Of a DNA stretch of 13,609 nt, positions 1 through 6,243 are shown piece by piece. Source of the DNA: CF-161 sp035638495 (GTDB lineage: Bacteria > Chloroflexota > Dormibacteria > Dormibacterales > Dormibacteraceae); contig DASQZW010000310.1 in NCBI GenBank assembly GCA_035638495.1, positions 1 through 13,609 of the forward strand, read 5' to 3'. Every line of letters starts with the position of its first letter. Within the stretch, counting starts at the first letter, position 1. The notes under the pieces were generated by a model. That model searched no databases, had not been told where the DNA came from, and was given only the letters and a program-made list of their open reading frames with translations. A program made the translations under genes and the position numbers.

Positions 1-30
1 CGAGCTGTCTATCCTTAGCGACCCCTCTCC

Positions 31-68
31 GGCCGCTGGGGCGGCCTCCTCCCCCGCATGGGGGGAGG
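31..68. terminator. Two adjacent GC-rich hairpins, possible terminator of an upstream gene
   Basis: The first stem pairs GGCCGC (31-36) with GCGGCC (41-46) around a TGGG loop. The second pairs CCTCCCCC (48-55) with GGGGGAGG (61-68) around a 5-nt loop. No U-rich tract follows on either strand, so this is not a textbook Rho-independent terminator. Such U-less hairpins are common between genes in high-GC bacteria. They may insulate the DUF488 gene from whatever lies to the left. Positions 1-30 show nothing I can name. Confidence 0.4.
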
Positions 69-79
69 GACTTTCTGGG

Positions 80-85
80 TACAAC
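80..85 (+). promoter_or_regulatory. -10-like box for a leaderless DUF488 transcript
   Basis: TACAAC lies 7 nt before the GTG at 93, and there is no Shine-Dalgarno sequence before that GTG. This is the spacing expected when transcription starts on the first base of the start codon. No convincing -35 is seen. Confidence 0.35.
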
Positions 86-92
86 CTCTTTC

Positions 93-629
93 GTGGCGCT
101 GTTTACCATCGGGCACTCGACGCGCAGCTTCGACGAGCTGGTCGACCTCCTGCGCGAGCACGGCGTCACGCTCCTGGCCGACGTCCGCACGGCCCCCGGC
201 TCGCGGCGGATGCCCCAGTTCACGAAGGCGGCGCTCGCCTCGGAACTGCCCGGGAGGGGCATCGAGTACGCGCACCTGCCGGAGTTGGGCGGCCTCCGCC
301 GGCCCCGGCCCGACTCGCCCAACGCCGGCTGGCGGAACGAGAGCTTTCGCGGCTATGCGGACCACATGGCCGACCACGACTTCGCGGCGGGTATCGAGCG
401 TCTGCTCGAGTGGGGCCGGGATCGGAACGTCGCCGTCATGTGCGCCGAGGCCGTGCCCTGGCGGTGCCACCGAAGCCTGATTGCGGACGCGCTCCTGGTC
501 AGGGGCGTCGACGTCACGCACATCGTCGGGGCCGGCCGCACGCAGCCGGCCATGCTGACCCCGTTCGCCCGCGTCGAGGGCGGCCGGATCACCTATCCGG
601 GGCCGGTCCAGGGGCAGTTGGCACTCTGA
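93..629 (+). CDS. DUF488 family protein
   Basis: A 178-residue protein of the DUF488 family, small soluble alpha/beta proteins of unsettled biochemical function. Family marks are the N-terminal TIGHST motif (residues 5-10), ADVRTAPGSRR (29-39), and the paired cysteine motifs CAE (C117) and WRCHR (C125) near the C-terminus, which could act as a redox or metal site. Length is normal for the family. The GTG at 93 is chosen because TIGHST normally sits within the first ten residues. It has no ribosome binding site but a -10-like box 7 nt upstream, fitting leaderless translation. It stands alone on the plus strand, 39 nt before the next gene, which has its own -10-like box. Nothing nearby suggests a partner. 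Confidence 0.9.
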   Translation: MALFTIGHSTRSFDELVDLLREHGVTLLADVRTAPGSRRMPQFTKAALASELPGRGIEYAHLPELGGLRRPRPDSPNAGWRNESFRGYADHMADHDFAAGIERLLEWGRDRNVAVMCAEAVPWRCHRSLIADALLVRGVDVTHIVGAGRTQPAMLTPFARVEGGRITYPGPVQGQLAL

Positions 630-653
630 GGACGCGCACGGCTTCTGCCTCGA

Positions 654-659
654 TAGACT
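654..659 (+). promoter_or_regulatory. -10-like box upstream of the membrane-protein/greA unit
   Basis: TAGACT fits TANNNT and lies 9 nt before the ATG at 669, which lacks a clear Shine-Dalgarno sequence. It would start the membrane protein-greA-peptidase transcript with almost no leader. No matching -35 is seen. Confidence 0.35.
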
Positions 660-668
660 CGCCAGTGA

Positions 669-1523
669 ATGGGTAAGAAACGCGTCCAGGCGCAGTCGCG
701 CAACACGCGACAGGTCCGGCAGGTTCGCCAGATCCGGCCGAAGAACGTGCCGGCGCCGGTCGCGGGCGGCGGCGACCAGCGCAAGCAGCGGGAGCGCTAC
801 GTGCAGTCCGGCGGCATGCTCCAGGGGTACGCCCCCGAGACCGTCCAGCGCATCGGCTACATCGCCGCGGCCGGCGCCCTGGCGTGCGTGCTGATCGCGG
901 CGGCGCTGCTGCTGCTCCTCGAACGCCCGTACGGCTGGGCCGTCGCGGCGGTGGCGGCCGCGGTTTGGGCGGCGCCGATCGTGTTCGGGCTCAGCTTCCT
1001 CGTGCCCGGCTACCGGCTCGCCCGGCAGGACCGCAAGCTGGAGCCGAGGGTGGTGCAGGGCCAGCTGATGGGCGCGAGCGAGGTGAGCACCTCCATCGGC
1101 CTGGGCATGCTGATGATCAAGACCAGGGGCGGCGTCGAGCAGTACCTGGTCGGCCCCGAACGCATGAGCAAGGTGCCCGGCAACCAGGTCAACGTGATCC
1201 TGACCGTCACGCCCAAGCTGCGCCACGTGCGCAGCGTCGGCGTGATGGGCCAGCGCTTGGTGCCCCGGCCCGAGCAGCCGATCCCCCCGGCGCTGAAGCG
1301 CATCCGCCTGATGCCGATCCTGACGCCGGTGGCGCTGGCCGCGGCCGCGATCATCGGCGTCGACGTCGTCGCGGCGCTGCCGCTCGAGCCCGAGCTGATC
1401 CACGCGATCGCCGCGGTGGTGGCCGGAGCCGCCCTGGCGGGCATCGTCTTCGGCATTTCCCACCTGCTCCAGCGCCGCCTGTACGACGAGGTCCAGGCCC
1501 TGATGCCCGGAGGAGTTCGATGA
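669..1523 (+). CDS. Predicted four-helix membrane protein, function unknown
   Basis: I do not recognise the family of this 284-residue protein. It begins with about 45 very basic, Gln/Arg-rich residues. Two hydrophobic helices follow (about 62-84 and 89-113), then a soluble stretch of about 95 residues (116-210), then two more helices (about 214-237 and 242-265) and a short basic tail. By the positive-inside rule, the N-terminus, central domain and C-terminus should all be cytoplasmic. The N-terminal tail could bind nucleic acid or acidic lipid, which is a guess from charge alone. The stop codon overlaps the ATG of greA (ATGA, 1520-1523), so the two are probably co-translated. I considered DUF4191, an actinobacterial membrane family with a similar basic start, but could not see its conserved motifs. 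ATG 669 is the first good start after the preceding stop. Confidence 0.8.
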   Translation: MGKKRVQAQSRNTRQVRQVRQIRPKNVPAPVAGGGDQRKQRERYVQSGGMLQGYAPETVQRIGYIAAAGALACVLIAAALLLLLERPYGWAVAAVAAAVWAAPIVFGLSFLVPGYRLARQDRKLEPRVVQGQLMGASEVSTSIGLGMLMIKTRGGVEQYLVGPERMSKVPGNQVNVILTVTPKLRHVRSVGVMGQRLVPRPEQPIPPALKRIRLMPILTPVALAAAAIIGVDVVAALPLEPELIHAIAAVVAGAALAGIVFGISHLLQRRLYDEVQALMPGGVR

Positions 1524-1993
1524 CGCAGCAGCGAGACGTCCCCATCACCGCCGAGGGCCTGGCCGACGTGCGCAGGGAGCTCGACGCCCTCGTCAACACC
1601 CGCCGGCCCGAGATCGTCGCGAAGATCAAGGCCGCCCGCGAGCACGGTGACCTCTCCGAGAACTTTGAGTACCACGCGGCCCGCAACGAGCAGTCGTTCA
1701 TCGAGACGCGGATCCAGGAGCTCGAGGCGATCGTCAAGAACCACGTCATCATCGAGTCGCGGGCCAGCAACGGCCGCATCGACCTGCTCAGCACGGTGAC
1801 GTTCGCCGAGGAGGGCGAGCCCGAGGAGACCTACCGGATCGTGGGCTCGACCGAGGCGGACCCCAGCGCAGGCCGGATCAGCTTCGAGTCCGCGATCGGC
1901 CGGGCGCTGCTCGGCCACCGCGCCGGGGACGACGTCGAGGTGCGCACGCCGTCGGGCAGCCGCTACACCGTCCGCGTTCTGAAGGTCGAGTAG
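1520..1993 (+). CDS. greA: Transcription elongation factor GreA
   Basis: GreA enters the secondary channel of RNA polymerase and stimulates cleavage of backtracked RNA. This 157-residue protein has the normal length and both domains: an N-terminal coiled-coil hairpin (about 1-78) and a C-terminal FKBP-like domain (about 83-157). The coiled-coil tip carries GDLSENFEYHAA (residues 43-54), with the acidic residues D44 and E47 that help coordinate the catalytic magnesium. The C-terminal domain shows the usual SAIGRALLGHRAGDDVEV stretch (124-141). ATG 1520 overlaps the stop of the membrane-protein gene by 4 nt, and AGGAG at 1511-1515 supplies a ribosome binding site. An M24 peptidase follows 2 nt after the stop, so greA sits in the middle of a three-gene unit. 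Confidence 0.96.
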   Translation: MTQQRDVPITAEGLADVRRELDALVNTRRPEIVAKIKAAREHGDLSENFEYHAARNEQSFIETRIQELEAIVKNHVIIESRASNGRIDLLSTVTFAEEGEPEETYRIVGSTEADPSAGRISFESAIGRALLGHRAGDDVEVRTPSGSRYTVRVLKVE

Positions 1994-1995
1994 GA

Positions 1996-3075
1996 GTGAC
2001 CGCCCTCGACCGCCTGCGGACGTGGATGGAGGCGCGGCAGGCCGGCGCCGCGGTCCTGACCGACCCGGTCTCCATCGCGTACCTGACCGGTTTCGCGACC
2101 AACCCGCACGAGCGGCTCATGGCGCTCGTCCTGCGCGGCACGAGCGCGGTCCTGGTCGTGCCCGCCCTGGAGGAGGCGAGCGCCGCGGCCGCGGCGCGCG
2201 GCGTCACCGTCAGCGGGTGGCGCGACGGAGACGACCCGTGGGCCCCGGTCGCGGCCGTCGTCGACGGCTCCAGCGGCATGCTGGCGGTCGAGGTGGACCA
2301 TCTCAGCCTGGGCCGCTGGGAGCGGCTGCGCCAGATCGTCCCCGCGGCCGAGCCGGTCGACGCCGGCGCGGAGGTGCGGCGCCTCCGAGCTCGCAAGACG
2401 GCCGAGGAGATCGAGCGGCTGGAGCGCGCCGCGCGGCTGACTGACGACATCACCGAGCGCGTCCTCGCGGAGCTGCGCCCGGGCCGCAGCGAGCTGGAGG
2501 TCGCGGCCGCCGTCGAGCACGAGATCGCGGTGGCCGGCGCGCGGCCGTCGTTCGAGACGATCGTGCAGTCGGGGCCCAACTCGGCGCAGCCGCACCTGCG
2601 CCCCGGCGCCCGGCGGCTTGCGGCCGGCGACCTCGTCCTGCTCGACTTCGGGGCCGCGTTCGCCGGCTACCGGGCCGACACCTCCCGCACCTTCGTCATG
2701 GGCGAGCCCGACGAGCGCCAGCGCGAGGTGCACGCGCTGGTGCTCGCCGCGCACGACGCCGCGGTCGCGGCCGTGCGACCCGGCGCCGCCGTCGGGGACG
2801 TGGACGAGGCCGCCCGGGCCGTGATCCGGGTGGGAGGGCTCGCCGGCGCGTTCATCCACCGCGTGGGCCACGGCCTGGGCCTCGAAGCGCACGAGGACCC
2901 GAGCCTCGACCCGGGCGGCGACACCCTCCTGGAGGAGGGCATGGTGGTCACGATCGAGCCGGGCGTGTACCTACCCGGCTGGGGCGGCGTTCGGATCGAG
3001 GACGACGTCGTCGTGGAGGGCGCCGGCGGGCGGTCGCTGACCAGCGCCGACCGCGGGCTCCGCGTCGCCGGCTGA
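1996..3075 (+). CDS. M24 family metallopeptidase, Xaa-Pro aminopeptidase/dipeptidase type
   Basis: A 359-residue two-domain peptidase of the pita-bread fold that probably removes N-terminal residues before proline or splits Xaa-Pro dipeptides in the cytoplasm. Residues 1-128 form the creatinase-like N-terminal domain and about 135-359 the catalytic domain. All five metal ligands of the family are visible: D217 (LLDFGA), D228 (YRADTS), H292 (VGHGLG), E321 (IEPGVY) and E335 (RIEDD). H200 (QPHLRPG) matches the substrate-binding histidine. The GTG at 1996 follows the greA stop by 2 nt, and the only nearby AGGAG overlaps it. The in-frame ATG at 2026 is a possible later start, but it would trim the N-terminal domain. 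Sequence alone does not separate aminopeptidase P from prolidase; the short N-terminal domain favours the PepQ/YpdF-like group. Confidence 0.92.
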   Translation: MTALDRLRTWMEARQAGAAVLTDPVSIAYLTGFATNPHERLMALVLRGTSAVLVVPALEEASAAAAARGVTVSGWRDGDDPWAPVAAVVDGSSGMLAVEVDHLSLGRWERLRQIVPAAEPVDAGAEVRRLRARKTAEEIERLERAARLTDDITERVLAELRPGRSELEVAAAVEHEIAVAGARPSFETIVQSGPNSAQPHLRPGARRLAAGDLVLLDFGAAFAGYRADTSRTFVMGEPDERQREVHALVLAAHDAAVAAVRPGAAVGDVDEAARAVIRVGGLAGAFIHRVGHGLGLEAHEDPSLDPGGDTLLEEGMVVTIEPGVYLPGWGGVRIEDDVVVEGAGGRSLTSADRGLRVAG

Positions 3076-3092
3076 GGCGCCCGTTCCCGGCG

Positions 3093-3098
3093 TAGGCT
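3093..3098 (+). promoter_or_regulatory. -10-like box for a leaderless fur-family transcript
   Basis: TAGGCT fits TANNNT and lies 7 nt before the ATG at 3106, in the 30-nt gap after the peptidase gene. No Shine-Dalgarno sequence precedes the ATG. The regulator could therefore be transcribed separately as a leaderless mRNA. Confidence 0.4.
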
Positions 3099-3105
3099 TC
3101 TGGCG

Positions 3106-3582
3106 ATGGCAGACGGCCACGGGCAGGCGCAGGCACTCCCGCCGCGGCTCAGGCCGGGTATGCGGCAGACGCGTCAGCGGCAGCAGGTCTGGGACGCGGT
3201 GCAGCGGCTGGGCGGCCACTGCACTGCTGACGAGATCACGGCGGAGCTCCAGCGAGCGCAGCCGGGCTTCCCCCGGAGCACCGTCTACCGCGCGCTGGAG
3301 GCGCTGACGACGTCGGGCGCACTGCGGGCGGTCCGGCTGGGCGACGGCCCGATCCACTACGAGGTCTCGGGCGAGGACCACCAGCACGCGATCTGCCAGG
3401 TCTGCGGTGGTGTCCTGCACATCGAGCACACCCTGGTCGCCGAGCTGGAGCGACATTTACAGGAGCTGCACCGCTTCCGCCCGGTGCGCACGGACGTTCT
3501 CGTGGTCGGCGTCTGCAACGAGTGCGCACGCGGCCGCCGGCCCGCCCGGCGCCGCATCCTCGACCACGTGCACTACGAATGA
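3106..3582 (+). CDS. Fur family metal-responsive transcriptional regulator
   Basis: A 158-residue DNA-binding repressor of the Fur/Zur/PerR family. The winged helix occupies about residues 18-85, with recognition-helix sequence PRSTVYRALEALTTSGAL (56-73). The dimerisation domain starts with DHQHAICQVCGG (91-102), giving the metal-ligand histidines H92 and H94 and the first structural zinc pair C97/C100. The second pair is C137/C140 (CNEC), so the structural zinc site is complete. Length is typical. The metal sensed (iron, zinc, manganese or peroxide) cannot be decided from this. ATG 3106 has a -10-like box 7 nt upstream and no ribosome binding site; ATG 3160 (M19) would still leave the winged helix intact. 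I see no AT-rich Fur-box-like operator nearby. Confidence 0.93.
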   Translation: MADGHGQAQALPPRLRPGMRQTRQRQQVWDAVQRLGGHCTADEITAELQRAQPGFPRSTVYRALEALTTSGALRAVRLGDGPIHYEVSGEDHQHAICQVCGGVLHIEHTLVAELERHLQELHRFRPVRTDVLVVGVCNECARGRRPARRRILDHVHYE

Positions 3583-3596
3583 CGCATCCCAGGCTC

Positions 3597-3639
3597 TAAA
3601 CTGCCTTCGCCTCGTTTTCGGCGGGAGCGACTCAGGAGG
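3597..3639 (+). promoter_or_regulatory. Putative promoter and ribosome binding site for the AIM24-family gene
   Basis: TAAACT (3597-3602) fits a -10 box just after the fur-family stop. AGGAGG (3634-3639) lies 10 nt before the GTG at 3650, with a second GGAGG at 3642-3646. Unlike its upstream neighbours, this gene would have a leader of about 40 nt and ordinary Shine-Dalgarno initiation. Confidence 0.4.
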
Positions 3640-3649
3640 GCGGAGGGAC

Positions 3650-4378
3650 GTGGAGCACCGGATCATCGGGACGACCATGCCGGTCCTGGAGCTGATGCTC
3701 CAGCCAGGCGAGCAGGTCTTCGCCGAGTCGGGGGAGCTGGCCTGGATCTCGTGGGCGATACAGCTCCAGACCGGCACCTCGGTCGGTGGCCAGCAGGGCG
3801 GGATCATGGCGACGCTGGGCAGGGCGCTGGCCGGGGCCACGATCTTCATGACCGAGTACACGGCGGTGGGCGGGGTGGGCATGGCCTCGTTCTGCGCCAG
3901 ACTGCCGGGACAGATCCTGCCGCTGGAGATCGAACCCGGCCGCGGGTACCTGGTCCATCGCCACGGCTTCATGTGCGCCACACGCGGCGTGCAGCTCGGC
4001 GTCGGGGTGCAGCAGCGGCTGGGCGCCGGCATCTTCGGCGGGACCGGCTTCCGCATGCAGCGGATCACCGGCCAGGGCATCGCGTTCATCGAGATGCACG
4101 GCGAGGTCGTCCAGTACGAACTCCAGGCCGGCAATACGCTGCGCATCCATCCGGGCCACGTGGCGATGTTCGAGCAGTCGGTCGACTTCAACGTCACGAC
4201 GATGCCGGGCATCAGGAACGCGCTCTTCGGCGGCGACGGCCTCTTCCTGGCCACGCTCACCGGGCCCGGCCGGATCTGGCTCCAGTCCATGAGTCTGCCG
4301 CACCTGGCCCACGCCATCGCCCACTACCTGCCGCATCCGAGCGAGGGCGGCCTGGGCGGCCTCCTCACCGGCAGCTGA
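3650..4378 (+). CDS. AIM24 / TIGR00266 family protein
   Basis: A 242-residue soluble beta-rich protein of the AIM24 family (named for a yeast mitochondrial protein). The bacterial members have no settled biochemical role. Family-like segments are LQPGEQVFAESGELAWIS (17-34), which matches the conserved PGE...E.G start, the glycine-rich middle (about 44-80), EIEPGRGYLVHRHGFMCA (93-110) and the C-terminal LTGPGRIWLQSMS (203-215). Length agrees with the family. The GTG at 3650 is chosen because strong AGGAGG/GGAGG sequences lie just upstream and the family signature begins within 20 residues. The gene ends 1 bp from the end of the convergent epimerase-like gene, so the two transcripts must overlap unless they stop inside coding sequence. 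There is no transmembrane helix or signal peptide. Confidence 0.88.
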   Translation: MEHRIIGTTMPVLELMLQPGEQVFAESGELAWISWAIQLQTGTSVGGQQGGIMATLGRALAGATIFMTEYTAVGGVGMASFCARLPGQILPLEIEPGRGYLVHRHGFMCATRGVQLGVGVQQRLGAGIFGGTGFRMQRITGQGIAFIEMHGEVVQYELQAGNTLRIHPGHVAMFEQSVDFNVTTMPGIRNALFGGDGLFLATLTGPGRIWLQSMSLPHLAHAIAHYLPHPSEGGLGGLLTGS

Positions 4379-4379
4379 C

Positions 4380-5186
4380 CTAGGTCGCGAAGTCCGACAG
4401 GTCGACCTCGGCCCGGTACACGCGCTGGGCCGGGCCGGCCTGGACGAGCTCGCCGCCCGGCTGCTGGCGGATGGTCAGGACCCCGCCCGGCATCTGGACC
4501 CGCAGCGAGTCGTCGGTGAGCTCCATGTGGATCAGCACGGCCGCGACGGCGCACGCGCTGGTGCCCGACGCCAGGGTGTAGCCGGCCCCGCGCTCCCAGA
4601 TCTCGATGCGGGCCCGGCCGCGGTCCACGACCTCCGCCAGCTGCACATTGGTGCGGTTGGGGAACAGGGGGTTCGTCTCCAGCAGCGGGCCCAGCTCCCT
4701 GCACCGCTCCCGGGTCACCGGCTCGCCGAAGACCACGCAGTGGGGGTTGCCGACGTCGACGAGCCGGCAGCGGGCGCGCCCGGCGGGCGTGTCGATGAAG
4801 ACCCACCGGTCGGGCTCCAGCGTCGCCCGGCCGATGTCCAGCTCGCTGACCACCCGGGGACCGTTCACCTCCACGATCCGGACCGGGTTCGCGCGCTCGA
4901 CCGTGTTGAGCTCGAACGAGGTGTCCGCGCCGTGCCGGAGCACTGCGTGGCAGGCGGCGATCCGCAGGCCGTTGCCGCTCTTCTCGGCCTCGGAGCCGTC
5001 CGGGTTGAAGATGCGGACGAACAGCTCGGCGGGATCGAAGGCCAGCAGGCCGTCCGCCCCCAGTCCGCGGTGCCGGTCGCACAGTCGGGGCAGCAGCTCC
5101 ACGACCTGGTCGAGGTCGGCCGGGAGGTCCAGGACGAGGTAGTCGTTGCTCAGCGCCTGGTACTTGGTCAGCCGGAGCGTCGACAC
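4380..5186 (-). CDS. dapF: Diaminopimelate epimerase homologue with both catalytic cysteines replaced by serine
   Basis: DapF converts LL- to meso-diaminopimelate for lysine and peptidoglycan synthesis, using two cysteines as acid and base. This 268-residue protein has the DapF length and two-lobed layout. It retains GLGADGLL (41-48), NPDGSEAEKSGNG (61-73), VGNPHCVVF (145-153), FPNRTNVQLAEVVDR (175-189) and WERGAGYTL (197-205). The two catalytic positions are altered. The CGNG motif is SGNG (S70, codon AGC) and the A-C-G-T/S-G-A motif is A-S-G-T-S-A (S207, codon TCG). The first substrate motif GNDF is SNDY. The reading frame is intact and substrate-binding blocks are kept, so it is not an ordinary pseudogene. 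It may have lost epimerase activity or act on another substrate. The start is GTG 5186, giving the usual RLTKYQ N-terminus; GTG 5192 is an alternative. No good ribosome binding site is seen. Confidence 0.88.
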   Translation of the reverse strand: MSTLRLTKYQALSNDYLVLDLPADLDQVVELLPRLCDRHRGLGADGLLAFDPAELFVRIFNPDGSEAEKSGNGLRIAACHAVLRHGADTSFELNTVERANPVRIVEVNGPRVVSELDIGRATLEPDRWVFIDTPAGRARCRLVDVGNPHCVVFGEPVTRERCRELGPLLETNPLFPNRTNVQLAEVVDRGRARIEIWERGAGYTLASGTSACAVAAVLIHMELTDDSLRVQMPGGVLTIRQQPGGELVQAGPAQRVYRAEVDLSDFAT

Positions 5187-5244
5187 GCACACATGATCGC
5201 AGCAGGGAATAAGGCGGGGCAGCGCGGTGGATACAATGCAGGTG
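5187..5244. promoter_or_regulatory. Divergent promoter region between the dapF-like and sulfurtransferase genes
   Basis: TACAAT (5232-5237, plus strand) is the best -10 box in the gap and lies 7 nt before a small reading frame at 5245. The same bases read on the minus strand as TTGTAT (5236-5231). That could be a -35 for the dapF-like gene, with CTTATT (5213-5208) after a 17-nt spacer, but this minus-strand -10 match is poor. No -35 is visible for the plus-strand promoter. Confidence 0.35.
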
Positions 5245-5310
5245 ATGCGACCTGAGTTCGCATTCCCCGCGCAGAGACTCATCTACTCTCCCGCCTGCTT
5301 CTGTAGCTAG
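5245..5310 (+). CDS. Putative cysteine-sensing leader peptide upstream of the sulfurtransferase
   Basis: A 21-codon reading frame starting MRPEF and ending ACFCS before TAG, with Cys codons TGC and TGT at positions 18 and 20. The -10-like TACAAT ends 7 nt before its ATG, so the transcript would begin at or next to the start codon. GTG 5242 is in frame as an alternative start. In mycobacteria, leaderless short frames rich in cysteine codons act as cysteine-responsive attenuators of sulfur genes, and related short leaders precede sulfurtransferase genes in Streptomyces. Position, leaderless look, late cysteines and downstream gene all fit that model. It has only two Cys codons, separated by Phe, so chance is a real alternative. 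The 84 nt between its stop and the sulfurtransferase hold one modest hairpin (5340-5356) and the ribosome binding site at 5382. Confidence 0.5.
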   Translation: MRPEFAFPAQRLIYSPACFCS

Positions 5311-5339
5311 GCCGGCCCTTCCCCGAGGCCCACGCACGT

Positions 5340-5356
5340 CCCGCCGCCATGGCGGG
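5340..5356 (+). other. Hairpin in the sulfurtransferase leader
   Basis: CCCGCC (5340-5345) pairs with GGCGGG (5351-5356) around GCCAT. No run of T follows, so it is not a classic terminator. It lies 29 nt after the leader-peptide stop and 25 nt before the GGAGG of the sulfurtransferase, where it could affect Rho access or ribosome loading. GGCCGGCC (5310-5317), overlapping the leader stop, is a second self-complementary block. I see no clear anti-Shine-Dalgarno pairing. Confidence 0.35.
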
Positions 5357-5394
5357 CGCGCGCAAGCATCCACCCCCATTCGGAGGATTTCTCT

Positions 5395-6243
5395 ATGGCT
5401 GAGTCCGACGGCTACGCAAACCGCGAGGCGCTGGTCAGCACCGAGTGGCTGGCCAACCACCTGCACGATCCCGGCCACCGGCTGATCGAAGTCGACGTCA
5501 ACCCGGCGCTCTATGGCGGAGGCCACATCGAGGGTGCGGTCGGCTGGGACTGGAAGAAGGACCTGCAGGACCAGACGGTCCGCGACCTGGCGTCCCGCGC
5601 GGCGCTGGAGCAGAAGCTCGGCGAGAGCGGGGTCACCCCCGACACGACCATCCTGCTCTACGGCGACAACAACAACTGGTTCGCCGCCTACGCCTACTGG
5701 GCGCTGAAGTACTACGGACACGACAACGTCAAGCTCGTCAACGGCGGGCGAGTGAAGTGGGAGGCCGAGGGCCGGCCCTACACCACCGACGAGCCCACCG
5801 TGAACCCCACCGAGTACCACTTCCAGGGCGCACCGCACGAGGACCTGCGGGCCTACCGCGACGAGGTTCGGGACGCCATCGGCAAGGTCGGCCTCGTGGA
5901 CGTCCGCTCCCCGGGCGAGTTCTCGGGCGCCCTGCTGGCCCCGGAGAATCTCCCCCAGGAGGGCGCCCAGCGGGGCGGCCACATCCCGACCGCGGTCAAC
6001 GTGCCCTGGGCCACCGCGGTCAAGGAGGACGGCACGTTCAAGGACGCCGGCGCCCTCCGCGAGCTGTACGGCGGCAAGGGCATCGGCGCCGACCGCGAGG
6101 TCATCGCCTACTGCCGCATCGGGGAGCGCTCAGCGCACACGTGGTTCGTGCTCCGTGAGCTGCTCGGCTATCCGAGCGTGCGCAACTACGACGGCTCGTG
6201 GACCGAGTGGGGCAGCTCGATCCGGGTGCCCATCGAGAAGTAG
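5395..6243 (+). CDS. cysA2: Thiosulfate sulfurtransferase (rhodanese), CysA2-like
   Basis: Moves sulfane sulfur from thiosulfate to an acceptor thiol or cyanide via a persulfide on the active-site cysteine. This 282-residue protein has two rhodanese domains, an inactive N-terminal one (about 10-130) and a catalytic one (about 150-280). The active loop is CRIGERS (C240-S246), the thiosulfate type. From memory, long stretches closely match Mycobacterium tuberculosis CysA2/CysA3, including NNNWFAAYAYW (92-102) and GERSAHTWFVLRELLG (243-258). GGAGG (5382-5386) lies 8 nt before ATG 5395. Upstream is a short cysteine-ending reading frame that may control expression. The last 58 bp overlap, tail to tail, the end of a phosphatidyltransferase gene on the other strand. 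It has no signal peptide, so it should act in the cytoplasm in cysteine and sulfur metabolism. Confidence 0.95.
   Translation: MAESDGYANREALVSTEWLANHLHDPGHRLIEVDVNPALYGGGHIEGAVGWDWKKDLQDQTVRDLASRAALEQKLGESGVTPDTTILLYGDNNNWFAAYAYWALKYYGHDNVKLVNGGRVKWEAEGRPYTTDEPTVNPTEYHFQGAPHEDLRAYRDEVRDAIGKVGLVDVRSPGEFSGALLAPENLPQEGAQRGGHIPTAVNVPWATAVKEDGTFKDAGALRELYGGKGIGADREVIAYCRIGERSAHTWFVLRELLGYPSVRNYDGSWTEWGSSIRVPIEK

Noticed and set aside
15..1463. Long minus-strand open frame (482 codons) opposite the DUF488 and membrane-protein genes
   Set aside because: Its translation is Arg/Asp/His/Gly-rich with no motif, typical of the antisense of high-GC genes, and both plus-strand genes here are well supported.
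884..1519. N-terminal extension of the greA frame back to 884
   Set aside because: The extension reads as Arg/Gly/Ala-rich noise inside the membrane-protein gene. GreA proper starts at 1520 with a ribosome binding site and normal length.
4377..4386. Palindrome GACCTAGGTC between the convergent AIM24 and dapF-like genes as a terminator
   Set aside because: It is only 10 bp with no loop or T tract, so it cannot form a terminator hairpin.
5187..5282. A longer dapF-like protein starting at 5282
   Set aside because: The extra 32 residues match nothing in DapF, would cover the divergent promoter, and put the RLTKYQ start far from the N-terminus.
4324..5982. Long minus-strand frame of 552 codons across dapF and the sulfurtransferase
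   Set aside because: It is out of frame with dapF and antisense to the sulfurtransferase, and shows only low-complexity composition.
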